A stretch of DNA of 64,000 nt from Micromonospora sp. H61 (GCF_018070325.1 NZ_JAGPXY010000021.1:1-64000), one strand, 5' to 3'; numbered from the stretch's first letter, positions 43,135-51,902 are shown. Made by a program: numbers and translations. The notes: a model not told the origin generated them from the sequence alone.

Positions 43135-44016
43135 CTACTGGGGCGCGCGGACCACTACCACCGGGCACTGCGCGTGGTGCAGCATCGACTGGCTCACCGA
43201 CCCCAGCAGCAACCCGGTCACCTCGCCGCGCCCGCGCCCACCGACGACGGCGAGTTGGGCGGAGCGGGACGCCTCGGCGAGCACGGTGCCGGGTCGGCCG
43301 TGCACCACCTGGCAGGTCAACCGCAGACCCCTGTGGTCCTCGGTGAGCCCGGTCAGCCACCCGGCGAGCATCCGCTCCTGCTCGCCGCGCAGCTTCGCCT
43401 CGTCGTACACCAGGGGTTGCATGTCGCCCGGGCCGCTGCTGCCGGGGTGTCGGTAGGCGTGCACGGCCACCAGCGGCACGCCGAGCGACACGGCGGTCTC
43501 GGCGGCGAAGTCCGCCGCCCGCCGGGAGGCGTCCGAGCCGTCCACCGCGACCAGGACCGGCTCGTCGGGTCGTTGCGTGCCGCGCGCGACCAGCACCGGG
43601 CAGTCGGCGTACGCGGCGACCTGCACCGCGACCGAGCCGACCAGCAGGGCGGAGAACCCACCCAGCCCGCGGTCGCCGAGCACTATGAGCGCGGCGGTGG
43701 GGGATTCGCCCACCAGCACCGCTGCGGCCTCACCGTCGATGATCTCGCCGGAGATCGACATCCCGGGCACTGTCGCCTCGGCCTCGCGCACGGCGGCCTC
43801 GACGAGTTCCTCGGCCTGGTGGCGCAGCCCACCGCCGGGCGGCGCGTCCGGGGCGGGGGAGACCGGTACGTGCAGCAGCGGCCAAATGAAGCCGTGCACG
43901 ACCCGCAGCGGTCGGTGCCGGCGCGCCGCCTCGGTCGCGGCGAGACGCACGGCGCGCAGCGCCGACTCCGAGCCGTCGACGCCGACCACCACCGCCGCGT
44001 TGTTCGCTGAGTTCAC
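43135..44016 (-). CDS. Tandem universal stress protein
   Basis: 293 residues made of two Usp domains. Domain 1 (about 8-145) begins VVVGVDGSESALRAV and ends with the ATP motif GDRGLGGFSALLVGSVA. Domain 2 (about 150-290) begins LVAVDGSDASRRAA and ends with GGRGRGEVTGLLLGSVS, then CPVVVVRAP. Both G-x2-G-x9-G-S signatures are intact, so both halves should bind ATP. Such tandem proteins are typical of the hypoxia/dormancy response in actinobacteria. Confidence 0.9.
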   Translation of the reverse strand: MNSANNAAVVVGVDGSESALRAVRLAATEAARRHRPLRVVHGFIWPLLHVPVSPAPDAPPGGGLRHQAEELVEAAVREAEATVPGMSISGEIIDGEAAAVLVGESPTAALIVLGDRGLGGFSALLVGSVAVQVAAYADCPVLVARGTQRPDEPVLVAVDGSDASRRAADFAAETAVSLGVPLVAVHAYRHPGSSGPGDMQPLVYDEAKLRGEQERMLAGWLTGLTEDHRGLRLTCQVVHGRPGTVLAEASRSAQLAVVGGRGRGEVTGLLLGSVSQSMLHHAQCPVVVVRAPQ

Positions 44017-44129
44017 CGCCCACCTCCCGCTCGCGGCCAGTATCGCGGGCCCGGACGCCCTCGCGCCGCGATACCGCTGAGCACGTCCCGGTCGGTACGC
44101 TGGCGACGACCGGGGAGGGAGCGCCGCCG

Positions 44130-44876
44130 ATGGGTGAACCAGACCAGCCGAGCACCGCTCGCATGATCGACTTTTGGCTCGGCGGGCAGCATCACTTTCC
44201 CGTGGACGTGGCCGCCGCGAACGCGTTCGAGCAGGCGTACGGCCCGTGCGCTCCGGTGTTCGGCGAGCTGCGGGCGTTCCTGGGCCGGGCGGTGCGGGAG
44301 ATGGCCGAGCAGGGCGTTGACGGGTTCCTGGTGTTCGGCGCCGGGGTGCCGACGATGGGCAACGTGCACGAGGTCGCCACCGAGGCGACAGTGCTCTACA
44401 CCGACGTCGACCCGGTCACCATCCGACTGGGGCAGAGCATCCTCGCCGGCAGCGACCGGGCCGGCTACGGCTTCGGCGACGCGACCGACATCGGCACCAT
44501 CGACCCGGCCCAACTGCACCGTTTCGTGCCGGGCTGGGGTCGGCGGCCGGTCGGGGTGGTCTTCCTCGGCCTGGCCGCGTTCCTCGACGACGCCACGCTG
44601 ACCCGCACCCTCGACGAGTTGTACGCTGCCGCGGCGCCGGGCAGCCTGCTCGCTGTGGACTTCGACACCGAAGAGTTGGCCTGTCATCCGCAGGCGCTGG
44701 CCATGATGGGGCCGCAGTTCCGGATGCGTCCACCGGCGGCGTTCGCGCCCCTGCTGGGTCGGTGGGCGCCGACGGCGGACGGGATCGTCCCGGTCGCCGA
44801 GTGGCGGCCGGACGGCCCGCCGGCGCGGGTGCCCGACGCGTTTCACGGTGTGCTCGCGACCCGCGCGGAGGACTGA
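44130..44876 (+). CDS. SAM-dependent methyltransferase, DUF574 family
   Basis: 248 residues. Markers of the family are ARMIDFWLGGQHHFPVD at the N terminus, FLVFGAGVPTMGNVHEVA (SAM-binding glycine region, usually DIGTGLPT), VLYTDVDPV and FGDATD. The usual DxGxGxPT motif appears as FGAGVPT, so binding may be altered. The family is abundant in actinomycetes; natural substrates are unknown. Confidence 0.75.
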   Translation: MGEPDQPSTARMIDFWLGGQHHFPVDVAAANAFEQAYGPCAPVFGELRAFLGRAVREMAEQGVDGFLVFGAGVPTMGNVHEVATEATVLYTDVDPVTIRLGQSILAGSDRAGYGFGDATDIGTIDPAQLHRFVPGWGRRPVGVVFLGLAAFLDDATLTRTLDELYAAAAPGSLLAVDFDTEELACHPQALAMMGPQFRMRPPAAFAPLLGRWAPTADGIVPVAEWRPDGPPARVPDAFHGVLATRAED

Positions 44877-44906
44877 CCGCGCCGATCGTCTGTCCGGGGG
44901 CGTCCG

Positions 44907-44930
44907 TATGATGCTTGCCCTATGGCAAGC
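44907..44930 (+). promoter_or_regulatory. -10 box with overlapping palindromic operator
   Basis: TATGAT (44907-44912) is followed directly by GCTTGCC-CTAT-GGCAAGC (44913-44930), a perfect 7-bp inverted repeat that contains TTGCC...GGCAA, a form common for MarR-type operators. The phosphatase ribosome site GGGGAGGG is 5 bases further on. A MarR gene is the second gene of the operon. Confidence 0.55.
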
Positions 44931-44947
44931 TTCTGGGGAGGGCGACG

Positions 44948-46120
44948 ATGGTAGACGCGCCGGACGTGGTGTCGCGCGCGTTGCGCGAGGCGCCGCCCGA
45001 CCAGCTGGCGGAGGCGGCGGACCGGGCGATCCGGTCCACGATGGGCGCGCTGCGCACCGACGTCTTCGTCGCCGACTACCGGATCAGCGGCCTGTGGCCG
45101 GTGCTGGACCCGGACCTGCCGGCGGGCGGCTTCCTGGCCTGCCACACCATGGCGCAGCGCTGCTTCAGCAGCCAGCAGCCGGTACGCGACGGTGATGGCC
45201 CCTGCCGGCTCTACCTGCCCTTGACGGTGTGGGGGGAGCGGCTTGGTGTGCTGCTGATCGAGCTTCCGACCGTACCCAACGCGACGGTCACCGGTCGGGC
45301 GACGGACATCGCCGGCGCTCTGGCGGTGGCGATGCGCGCGGCGGACCGGGAGACCGACCGTTACCGGCGGGCCCGCCGTCGGGAGCGACTGACGATGGCC
45401 GCCGAGATGCAGTGGGACCTGCTGCCCGGTCGTGGTGTGTCGCACCACGCGTTCGATCTGGCCGGCCAGCTGGAACCGGCGTACACAGTCGGCGGCGACC
45501 ACTTCGACTGGTCGTTGGACGGCGACCGTCTCACCGTGACGGTGCTCAACGGCGAGGGCAGTGGGCTGGCGGCGTCCCTGTTGACCGCCGTCACTGTCAA
45601 CGCGATGCGCAACGCGCGGCGCTCCGGTGGCGGCCTGGTGGAACAGGCCGAGCTGGCCTCGGACACGGTCTTCTACCAACACCGGGGCGCCCGGTACGTG
45701 GCCACCCTGCTGTTGGAGCTGGACACTCGCCTCGGCCGGGTGCGTGCCGTCGACGCGGGCTCCCCCCATCTGTTGCGGATGCGGGGGTCCACTGTCGAGC
45801 CGATGAAGCTCGATCAGCAACTGCCGCTGGGCATGTTCGCCGAGACCCGCTACGAGCTTCAGGAGGTGCAACTCGCCCCGGGTGACCGGCTCTTCGTGGT
45901 CAGTGACGGGGTGTGGGCCGCCGAGCCGCCGGGTCAGGAGCCGTACGGGCAGCGGGTGATGGCTCGGTCCCTGCGCGCCACGCGGCTGCAGCCGCCGGCC
46001 GAGGCGGTTGGTACGGTGATGCGCGAACTGCACGCCTATCACGCGGATTCCGATCTGCGCGACGACGCCGTCGTGGTCTGTCTGGACTGGCACGGTCCGC
46101 GCGAACGGGGCACGGGGTGA
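44948..46120 (+). CDS. PP2C-type (SpoIIE/RsbU) serine phosphatase
   Basis: About 390 residues from ATG 44948, supported by GGGGAGGG. An N-terminal region (about 1-140) with LPLTVWGERLGVLLIELP looks like a degenerate GAF-type sensor. The phosphatase (about 160-390) has AAEMQWDLLPG, VGGDHFDW (metal ligand Asp; the common motif is GGDwyD), AASLLTA, AGSPHLLRM, QLPLGMF and DRLFVVSDGVW. These enzymes dephosphorylate anti-anti-sigma factors to control stress sigma factors. No anti-sigma gene is nearby. Confidence 0.85.
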   Translation: MVDAPDVVSRALREAPPDQLAEAADRAIRSTMGALRTDVFVADYRISGLWPVLDPDLPAGGFLACHTMAQRCFSSQQPVRDGDGPCRLYLPLTVWGERLGVLLIELPTVPNATVTGRATDIAGALAVAMRAADRETDRYRRARRRERLTMAAEMQWDLLPGRGVSHHAFDLAGQLEPAYTVGGDHFDWSLDGDRLTVTVLNGEGSGLAASLLTAVTVNAMRNARRSGGGLVEQAELASDTVFYQHRGARYVATLLLELDTRLGRVRAVDAGSPHLLRMRGSTVEPMKLDQQLPLGMFAETRYELQEVQLAPGDRLFVVSDGVWAAEPPGQEPYGQRVMARSLRATRLQPPAEAVGTVMRELHAYHADSDLRDDAVVVCLDWHGPRERGTG

Positions 46121-46176
46121 GATTCGCCGCCGCGTTGCCGGGCGGGCACCAGCGCGACGACGGCAGGGGACATCAG

Positions 46177-46638
46177 GTGGAGCGACCTGCGGATCTCGCC
46201 GCGGCGATCGACGCGGCCGCCGGGACGCTGATCGCCGTGCTGGAGTCTGCCGCGTCGCGGCATCAGGTGCCGCCCACCCAGCTGAGAGTGCTCACGCTGA
46301 TCAGCGGTCGGCCGGAGACCAACGTCAACGGTTTGGCGGAGTTGCTGGACGTGGTGCCCTCCTCGGCGAGCCGCCTGTGCGACCGGCTGGAGGCGACCGG
46401 GCTGTTGCGTCGGGTGGCCGATCCCCGTGACCGGCGTGAGGTGCGGTTGGTGCCGACCGCTGCGGCGCTGACCCTGTTGGGGGAGTTGGCCGAGCGGCGG
46501 CAGCGCGCGGTGCAGGCGGTGTTGGACCGGATGCCGGTGCGGATGCAGCACGAGCTGTTGCTGGCGCTCGCCGGGTTCGCTCGGGCGGCGACCTCGGTTC
46601 CCGAGCAGCAGACCGAGCCCGCCGTCCAGACGGCCTGA
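46177..46638 (+). CDS. MarR-family transcriptional regulator
   Basis: About 153 residues from GTG 46177 (AGGGGA 6 bases upstream). A GTG at 46117 that overlaps the phosphatase stop would give 173 residues and is also possible. The winged helix is plain: LRVLTLI, NVNGLAELLDVVPSSASRLCDRLEATGLL and the wing DPRDRREVRLVPT. It ends in a low-complexity tail. Co-transcription with the phosphatase and the palindrome in front of the operon point to autoregulation. Confidence 0.85.
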   Translation: MERPADLAAAIDAAAGTLIAVLESAASRHQVPPTQLRVLTLISGRPETNVNGLAELLDVVPSSASRLCDRLEATGLLRRVADPRDRREVRLVPTAAALTLLGELAERRQRAVQAVLDRMPVRMQHELLLALAGFARAATSVPEQQTEPAVQTA

Positions 46639-46757
46639 GCGCCGTCCCCCCTTCCACTAGTATCCTAGGACGCTTTAGGCGTGGTGATCCACGCCACAGT
46701 GCGGCACAGCCGCACCGACAGCCCGCGGCGGCGCCCTGCCAGCGAGAGGAAGCCCGA

Positions 46758-46806
46758 TATAGTGGCAGCGCACCTACCCGGCCCGCGATCATCGAGATCG
46801 CGGGCC
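46758..46806 (+). promoter_or_regulatory. -10 box and strong leader hairpin before the CDP-alcohol transferase
   Basis: TATAGT (46758-46763) is a good -10 box. Sixteen bases later GGCCCGCGATC (46780-46790) pairs perfectly with 46796-46806 around a 5-base loop (11-bp stem). No U-run follows; the coding start is about 125 bases downstream. The stem may stabilise the mRNA 5' end or act as a protein site. Upstream, 46639-46757 shows nothing else. Confidence 0.45.
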
Positions 46807-46932
46807 GCATCAGGGGAAGGGGCCCCGCCCGGGGCCGCAGGGGAGAGCCGGCGCTGGTCGGCCCGACAGCGCGTACGACCCTCAGCCGCGCCCGGCGCCG
46901 GCCGGGGGCCCGCGTGCCGTGGAGGAGGATCG

Positions 46933-47565
46933 GTGTCGCGTCGGCCGGCTCGGGCGGAGCAACCGCGGGACACCGGTGACGAGACTCCCGGCAACCAGGT
47001 CCTCACCCTGCCCAACCTGATCAGCTTCGGGCGGCTGCTGGGCGTGCCGCTCTTCCTCTATCTGTTCCTGGTGGTGCGGGCCGACGTGGCCGCGGTCGTG
47101 GTGCTGGCCATCGGCGGCACCACCGACTGGGTCGACGGCTGGATCGCCCGCCGCCTGCACCAGGTCAGCCGCCTGGGCGAGCTGCTCGACCCGCTCGCCG
47201 ACCGGCTCTACATCCTCGCCACCCTGGTCGCCTTCACCGTGCGGGAGGTGGTGCCGTGGCAGTTCACCGCGGCGCTGCTGGCCCGTGAGGTGCTCCTGCT
47301 GGCCTCGCTGGCGGTGCTGCGTCGCTACGGGTACGGGCCGCCGCCGGTGCACTACGTGGGCAAGACCGCCACGTTCCTGCTGCTCGCGGCGTTCCCGGTG
47401 CTGCTGTTGGCCAGCGCGGCGACCGACGTGGCGACGGCGGCGAGCGCCATCGGTTGGGCGTTGGCCTGGTGGGGGCTGGTGCTGTACTGGGTGGCCGGCG
47501 GGATGTACGTGGTGCAGGCGGCCCGGCTGGTGCGCGCGGCGCGCGGTCCGGGAGCGGCGGCGTGA
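46933..47565 (+). CDS. CDP-alcohol phosphatidyltransferase (membrane)
   Basis: 210 residues from GTG 46933, with GGAGGAGG 4 bases upstream. The family motif D-G-x2-A-R-x8-G-x3-D-x3-D is complete (DGWIARRLHQVSRLGELLD then PLAD). About six membrane helices are seen. It uses CDP-diacylglycerol and an alcohol (glycerol phosphate, inositol phosphate or a phospholipid) to make phospholipid; it could be a PgsA- or cardiolipin-synthase-type enzyme. It leads the DUF881/small-basic-protein cluster, overlapping the next gene by 4 bases. Confidence 0.85.
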   Translation: MSRRPARAEQPRDTGDETPGNQVLTLPNLISFGRLLGVPLFLYLFLVVRADVAAVVVLAIGGTTDWVDGWIARRLHQVSRLGELLDPLADRLYILATLVAFTVREVVPWQFTAALLAREVLLLASLAVLRRYGYGPPPVHYVGKTATFLLLAAFPVLLLASAATDVATAASAIGWALAWWGLVLYWVAGGMYVVQAARLVRAARGPGAAA

Positions 47566-48506
47566 GCGCGCCTCGGCTGGGCAAACCCGGCCAGGACCGG
47601 GTGTACGCGCCGGATTTCCTCACCGAGCTGTTCCGCAACCCGCTGGATCCGGGGTACGCGGACGCGGCTGCGGCGCGTCGGCGCTCGGCGGAGTCGGCTC
47701 CGGCGCGGGGGTGGCGGGCCCTGCCGGCGCGGTCGGTGAGCCTGGTCGTGGTGGTGATGCTCGGTTTCCTGTTCGCGGTCGCGTACCGGCAGACGATGGC
47801 GGACGAGCCGGGGCGCAGCCAGGCCCGTTCGGGTCTGGTGGCGCAGATCAAGGAGCGGGAGAGCCAGACCGATCGGTTGTCCACGCAGGCGGACCAGCTG
47901 CGCGAGGAGGTCAGTCGGCAGCGGGACGCGGCGTTGAGCGGGTCGGCTGCCGCCCGGTTGCGCAACCTGGAGGCGAGCACCGGGCTGGGTCGGGTGCGCG
48001 GTGATGGTGTGGTGGTGCGGTTGGCGGACGCGCCGGACAAGGCGGACGCGGTCACCGGTGCCGGCGCTGGGCCCCCGCGGGTGCTCTACAGCGACCTTCA
48101 GGGTGTGGCGAACGCGTTGTGGAGTGCTGGCGCGGAGGCGATCGCCATCAACGGGCAGCGGTTGACGTCGACGTCGACGATCCGGTCGGCGGGTGAGGCG
48201 ATGCTGGTGGATTTCCGGCCGGTGACCGGGCCGTTCGAGGTGTCGGCGATCGGGCCGGGTTCGATGCGGCGCAAGTTCGAGGACAGCCGGAACGCGGCGC
48301 TGATGCGGAAGGTCGCGCAGGGGACGGGGTTGTCGTTCGGTGTGCGGGAGGCGGATGACCTCACCCTGCCGGCGGCGCCGGAGCCGCAGCTACGCTACGC
48401 CAAGCCGTCGGTCAGTCCGAGCCCTTCCGCGTCGGGTGTCCGTTCCGGCAGTCCCGGGTCGTCCGGTCCGGCGACGACTGTTAGCCCCTCCGGAGGTGGC
48501 CGATGA
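47562..48506 (+). CDS. DUF881 protein, first copy
   Basis: 314 residues from GTG 47562 (GTGA overlap). A cytoplasmic Arg-rich N terminus precedes one transmembrane helix (about 62-80, LVVVVMLGFLFAVAY), a coiled coil (about 95-130, QIKERESQTDRLSTQADQL) and the DUF881 domain (to about 280), with LYSDLQGVANALWSAGAEAI. A Ser/Gly-rich tail ends it. Families with DUF881 are linked to division and membrane-associated processes in actinobacteria and Firmicutes; the biochemical role is open. Confidence 0.9.
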   Translation: MSAPRLGKPGQDRVYAPDFLTELFRNPLDPGYADAAAARRRSAESAPARGWRALPARSVSLVVVVMLGFLFAVAYRQTMADEPGRSQARSGLVAQIKERESQTDRLSTQADQLREEVSRQRDAALSGSAAARLRNLEASTGLGRVRGDGVVVRLADAPDKADAVTGAGAGPPRVLYSDLQGVANALWSAGAEAIAINGQRLTSTSTIRSAGEAMLVDFRPVTGPFEVSAIGPGSMRRKFEDSRNAALMRKVAQGTGLSFGVREADDLTLPAAPEPQLRYAKPSVSPSPSASGVRSGSPGSSGPATTVSPSGGGR

Positions 48507-48835
48507 TCGCGGTGTTGGCGTTGCTCGCCGGTGTGGTGTTGGGCGTGTGGCTTGATCCCACGGTGCCGGCGGCGTTGCAGCCGTACCTGCCGATCGCGGT
48601 GGTGGCCGCGTTGGACGCGGTGTTCGGTGGGGTGCGGGCCCGGTTGGACCGCATCTTCGACGACAAGCAGTTCGTGGTGTCGTTCATTTCGAACGTGCTG
48701 GTGGCTGGTCTGATCGTGTATCTGGGTGACCAGTTGGGGGTGGGTGGGCAGTTGTCCACCGGTGTGGTGGTTGTGTTGGGTGTGCGTATCTTCGGCAACG
48801 TGGCGGCGATCCGTCGGCACCTGTTCCGGGCGTAG
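48503..48835 (+). CDS. sbp: Small basic protein (Sbp, DUF1290)
   Basis: 110 residues from ATG 48503 (ATGA overlap). Three hydrophobic helices (MIAVLALLAGVVLGVWL, YLPIAVVAALDAVFGG, SNVLVAGLIVYLGDQLG) and the family motif RARLDRIFDDKQFVVSF are seen. It is always found between DUF881 genes in these clusters, and is probably part of the same membrane complex. Confidence 0.9.
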   Translation: MIAVLALLAGVVLGVWLDPTVPAALQPYLPIAVVAALDAVFGGVRARLDRIFDDKQFVVSFISNVLVAGLIVYLGDQLGVGGQLSTGVVVVLGVRIFGNVAAIRRHLFRA

Positions 48836-48846
48836 GTTGGGTTGCG

Positions 48847-49857
48847 ATGAGTGACGAGCAGACCGACACGGGGACCGGGTGGCCGCAGCCGGCGGGTCCG
48901 GTGCGGCCGGCTGGGCCGGCGGGTGAGCCGGATCCGCGGCCGGATGCGCCGGATCCGGATGAGTTGAGCCCGTTGGCGCCGCAGGGGCCGGCGCAGCCGT
49001 CGGATGACGAGCCTGCGGCGGAGCCGGGCGTGGAGCCGGTCGACGATGGTGCGACGGTGGACCTGAGCGCGGTGTCGCGGTCGGGGGAGCCGGTCGCGGA
49101 TTCCGACGGGTTGGCGGAGCCGGTGGGGGAGTCGGTGGCGCCGGTGGTGGCTGGTCGGTCCCGGGTGAGTACGGCCGGGGTGATGATCGCCGCGTTGTTG
49201 GCGTTGCTGGGGTTCACGTTGGTCGTGCAGTTGAAGACGACGTCGACGGACCCGACGCTGGGTGCCACCCGGCAGGAGGACCTGGTCCGGATCCTGTCGG
49301 ATCTGGATGCGCGGGAGAACCGCCTGCAGCAGGACATCCGGGCTCTGGAGGACAGTCAGCGGCAGTTGCGCTCGGGTGAGCAGGGTCGTCAGGCGGCGTT
49401 GGATGAGGCGACGCGGCGGGCGGACGAGTTGGGCATCCTGGCGGGGACGTTGCCGGCGGTGGGTCCGGGGTTGACTGTGCAGTTCGACGCCGGGGTGAAG
49501 CCGATCTCGGCGAACCGGGTGTTGGACGCGGTGCAGGAGCTGCGCGGTGCGGGTGCCGAGGCGATGCAGATCTCCGGTGGGGATCGGGCGACGGTGCGGA
49601 TCATCGCGTCGACGTACTTCCTCGACGATAGGGACAACGGGTCGTTGATGGTGGAGGGGCGTCGGTTGTCGGGGCCGTACACGATCACGGTGATCGGTGA
49701 TCCGGCGACGATGCGTACGGCGTTGAACATTCCTGGTGGGGTGGTGGCGTCGGTCCGGGGTGACGGCGGTAACGTGACGTTTGGGGAGCGTGAGGTTGCC
49801 GAGGTTTCGGCGCTGCACGTGCCGATCAAGTTGGAACACGCCCGTCCGGTCTCCTGA
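48847..49857 (+). CDS. DUF881 protein, second copy
   Basis: 336 residues from ATG 48847. A long disordered acidic/Pro-rich N terminus (1-105) differs from the first copy. One transmembrane helix (about 112-128, GVMIAALLALLGFTLVV) is followed by a coiled coil (140-180) and the DUF881 domain. Marks are FDAGVKPISANRVLDAVQEL and the C-terminal FGEREVAEVSALH. The paired copies with Sbp between match the mycobacterial arrangement next to gcvH. Confidence 0.9.
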   Translation: MSDEQTDTGTGWPQPAGPVRPAGPAGEPDPRPDAPDPDELSPLAPQGPAQPSDDEPAAEPGVEPVDDGATVDLSAVSRSGEPVADSDGLAEPVGESVAPVVAGRSRVSTAGVMIAALLALLGFTLVVQLKTTSTDPTLGATRQEDLVRILSDLDARENRLQQDIRALEDSQRQLRSGEQGRQAALDEATRRADELGILAGTLPAVGPGLTVQFDAGVKPISANRVLDAVQELRGAGAEAMQISGGDRATVRIIASTYFLDDRDNGSLMVEGRRLSGPYTITVIGDPATMRTALNIPGGVVASVRGDGGNVTFGEREVAEVSALHVPIKLEHARPVS

Positions 49858-49890
49858 CCGGCGCGGCCGCGCCGGACCCGGGTGGTCCGG
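49858..49890 (+). terminator. Two overlapping palindromes after the DUF881 gene
   Basis: CCGGCGCGG/CCGCGCCGG (49858-49875) overlaps a 7-bp stem CCGGACC-CGGGT-GGTCCGG (49872-49890). The two are mutually exclusive. They would partly separate the DUF881 operon from gcvH, whose GTG is 27 bases further on. Confidence 0.5.
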
Positions 49891-49917
49891 GGCACCGATG
49901 GATGAAGGACGCGTCTG

Positions 49918-50298
49918 GTGATTCCCGAGGATCTGCGATACACCGCCGAGCATGAGTGGGTGGCGGGTGACGGCACGGCTTCGGTCCGGGTCGGCATCAC
50001 CCACTTCGCGCAGGACGCGCTCGGTGACATCGTGTACGTGCAGTTGCCCGAGGCGGGTGCGGTGGTCGCGGCCGGTGACTCGTTGGGTGAGATCGAGTCG
50101 ACCAAGAGTGTGTCGGAGATCTACGCGCCGGTGGCCGGTACGGTGGCGGCGCGCAACGACGCGTTGGCTGACACGCCTGAGCTGATCAACACTGATCCGT
50201 ACGGTGAGGGTTGGTTGGTGGAGATCACGCCGAATGATCCGACTGCGACGGATGGGTTGCTGACGGCGGCCGCGTATCAGAAGATCACCGAAGGCTGA
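49918..50298 (+). CDS. gcvH: Glycine cleavage system H protein
   Basis: 126 residues from GTG 49918. The lipoyl-carrying lysine is K63 in EIESTKSVSEIYAP. The rest of the sequence (RYTAEHEWVAGDGTASVRVG ... LINTDPYGEGWLVEI) is typical. It shuttles the aminomethyl group between GcvP and GcvT. Here it is linked to the garA/ftsR cluster, as in mycobacteria, rather than to gcvP 10 kb away. Confidence 0.95.
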   Translation: MIPEDLRYTAEHEWVAGDGTASVRVGITHFAQDALGDIVYVQLPEAGAVVAAGDSLGEIESTKSVSEIYAPVAGTVAARNDALADTPELINTDPYGEGWLVEITPNDPTATDGLLTAAAYQKITEG

Positions 50299-50339
50299 GT
50301 GTGCTTGATCCGGTGCGTGGGATGTCTGCGCGCGTCCGG

Positions 50340-50368
50340 TTGCCCTGCATTTCGGCGCTGGCTAGGCT
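50340..50368 (+). promoter_or_regulatory. Sigma-70-type promoter for garA
   Basis: TTGCCC (50340-50345) and TAGGCT (50363-50368) are separated by 17 bases in the 214-base gap before garA. Downstream in the leader, GCCGCCGGG (50435-50443) pairs with CCCGGCGGC (50454-50462). Transcription would start near 50375. Confidence 0.5.
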
Positions 50369-50512
50369 CGCCCAGTCGACCGAGAACCCAATAGTTGAGC
50401 GTTGCGGAATTGCCTTCCCGGGCACGGGGAGCCAGCCGCCGGGTGTTCAAGTGCCCGGCGGCCAGACCCGCCATTACCCGACGCCGACCGAACAGATCCG
50501 TGAGGTGGTCCC

Positions 50513-50965
50513 ATGACGCGGCCAGACGACGAGTTCCCCCCACTCGACGTCACTTCGACGCTCAATCTCGGTTCGCTCGACGAAGTGCTGGAGGGGCCGG
50601 ATACCGATGTGGTGCCGAGCCGGATGTCCGGTTCGTTGCCGCCGGGTATGGCGCTGCTGGTGGTTCGTCGAGGTCCGAATGCGGGTGCCCGGTTCTTGTT
50701 GGACCACGATGTGACGACCAGTGGCCGGCACCCGGACAGTGACATCTTCCTGGACGACGTGACGGTGTCGCGTCGGCATGCGGAGTTCCACCGTGATGGT
50801 GGGACGTTCACGGTGCGGGACGTGGGCAGCCTGAATGGCACGTACGTCAATCGTGAGCGGGTTGAGGCGGCCACGTTGAGCAATGGTGACGAGGTCCAGA
50901 TCGGTAAGTTCCGGGTGGTGTTCATCGCCGGTCCGCGCCCGGAGGAGGAGGCCGGCCGGGGGTGA
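50513..50965 (+). CDS. garA: FHA-domain metabolic regulator (GarA/OdhI type)
   Basis: 150 residues from ATG 50513. The short N-terminal tail carries TSTLNLGSLDE with Thr14 and Thr16 in the place of the kinase-target threonines of GarA/OdhI. The FHA domain (about 48-135) has GARFLLD, SGRHPDSDIFLDDVTVSRRH and SLNGTYVN, with all core phosphothreonine-binding residues. In relatives, the unphosphorylated protein inhibits 2-oxoglutarate dehydrogenase and phosphorylation by PknB/PknG releases it. Confidence 0.9.
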   Translation: MTRPDDEFPPLDVTSTLNLGSLDEVLEGPDTDVVPSRMSGSLPPGMALLVVRRGPNAGARFLLDHDVTTSGRHPDSDIFLDDVTVSRRHAEFHRDGGTFTVRDVGSLNGTYVNRERVEAATLSNGDEVQIGKFRVVFIAGPRPEEEAGRG

Positions 50966-51717
50966 ACGAGCCTGCGGCCTCCATGTCACCCGGGGCGGCT
51001 CGGTCTGAGCCGCTGATGAGCATCGGTGAGGTGCTTGGGCAGTTGCGGGTGGATTTTCCGGATACCACGATTTCGAAGCTGCGGTTTCTTGAGGCCGAGG
51101 GTTTGGTCGAGCCGCAGCGGACGGCGGCGGGTTACCGGAAGTACAGCTGGGACGATGTGGCGCGGTTGCGGTTCGTGTTGACCGCGCAGCGGGACAAGTA
51201 CCTGCCGTTGCGGGTGATCCGGGAGCAGTTGGCCCAGTGGGATTCGTCCGGTGAGCAGCCGGGGCGGTCGCGGCCGGCGTTGGTGGCGGTTGGTCCCGAT
51301 GGTGCGGTGCCGGGTCGTGAGTTGGCGGAGCCGGCCGAGTCGTCGCAGGTGCGGCTCGGCCGGGTGGATCTGGTGGCGCGTAGTGGGATCGACGAGTCGA
51401 CGTTGGTGGAGTTGGAGCGGCTCGGTGTGCTGGTGTCGGATCCGCCGGGGTGGTATGACGCGGATGCTCTGATCATCGCGTCGGCGGTGGCGGGGTTGGC
51501 GGCGTACGGGTTGGAGCCGCGGCACCTGCGGGGTTATCGGACGGCGGCGGACCGGGAGGTCGGTTTGTTCGCGCAGTTGGTGGCGCCGTTGGCGCGGCAG
51601 AGTGATCCGGCGGCGCGGGCGCGGGCTGCGGAGACGGCGCGGGAGTTGGTGGCGTTGTCGGAGCAGTTGCACGCGGCGTTGGTGCGGGTGGGGCTGCGGT
51701 CGACGTTGGGTCGGTGA
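50962..51717 (+). CDS. ftsR: MerR-family regulator, FtsR-like
   Basis: 251 residues from GTG 50962 (overlap with garA). The MerR helix-turn-helix SIGEVLGQLRVDFPDTTIS, then FLEAEGLVEPQRTAAGYRKY, is clear. A long C-terminal part (about 120-251) with LVELERLGVLVSDPPGWYD matches the FtsR/Rv1828 group, which activates ftsZ in corynebacteria. The gene symbol rests on synteny and this region. Confidence 0.8.
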   Translation: MNEPAASMSPGAARSEPLMSIGEVLGQLRVDFPDTTISKLRFLEAEGLVEPQRTAAGYRKYSWDDVARLRFVLTAQRDKYLPLRVIREQLAQWDSSGEQPGRSRPALVAVGPDGAVPGRELAEPAESSQVRLGRVDLVARSGIDESTLVELERLGVLVSDPPGWYDADALIIASAVAGLAAYGLEPRHLRGYRTAADREVGLFAQLVAPLARQSDPAARARAAETARELVALSEQLHAALVRVGLRSTLGR

Positions 51718-51902
51718 GGGTGCCCGGTGGGTGGCGGCTGAGCGGAAAGATCTCTTCCGGGAAGCGTGCCGTAGGCTTGCCGGGGTAACCCCTTTTCGGC
51801 GCGGGCGTGGTGCTGTAGCGCATGGGACGGCCGTGTTGCGGTCCGTGTACCGTGCAGGGAAGGGCGCGGTGCGGCGTAGGTGACAACGACACGGAGGCGG
51901 CG

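Noticed and set aside
44013..44846. 277-codon minus-strand frame
   Set aside because: Antisense shadow of the DUF574 methyltransferase gene.
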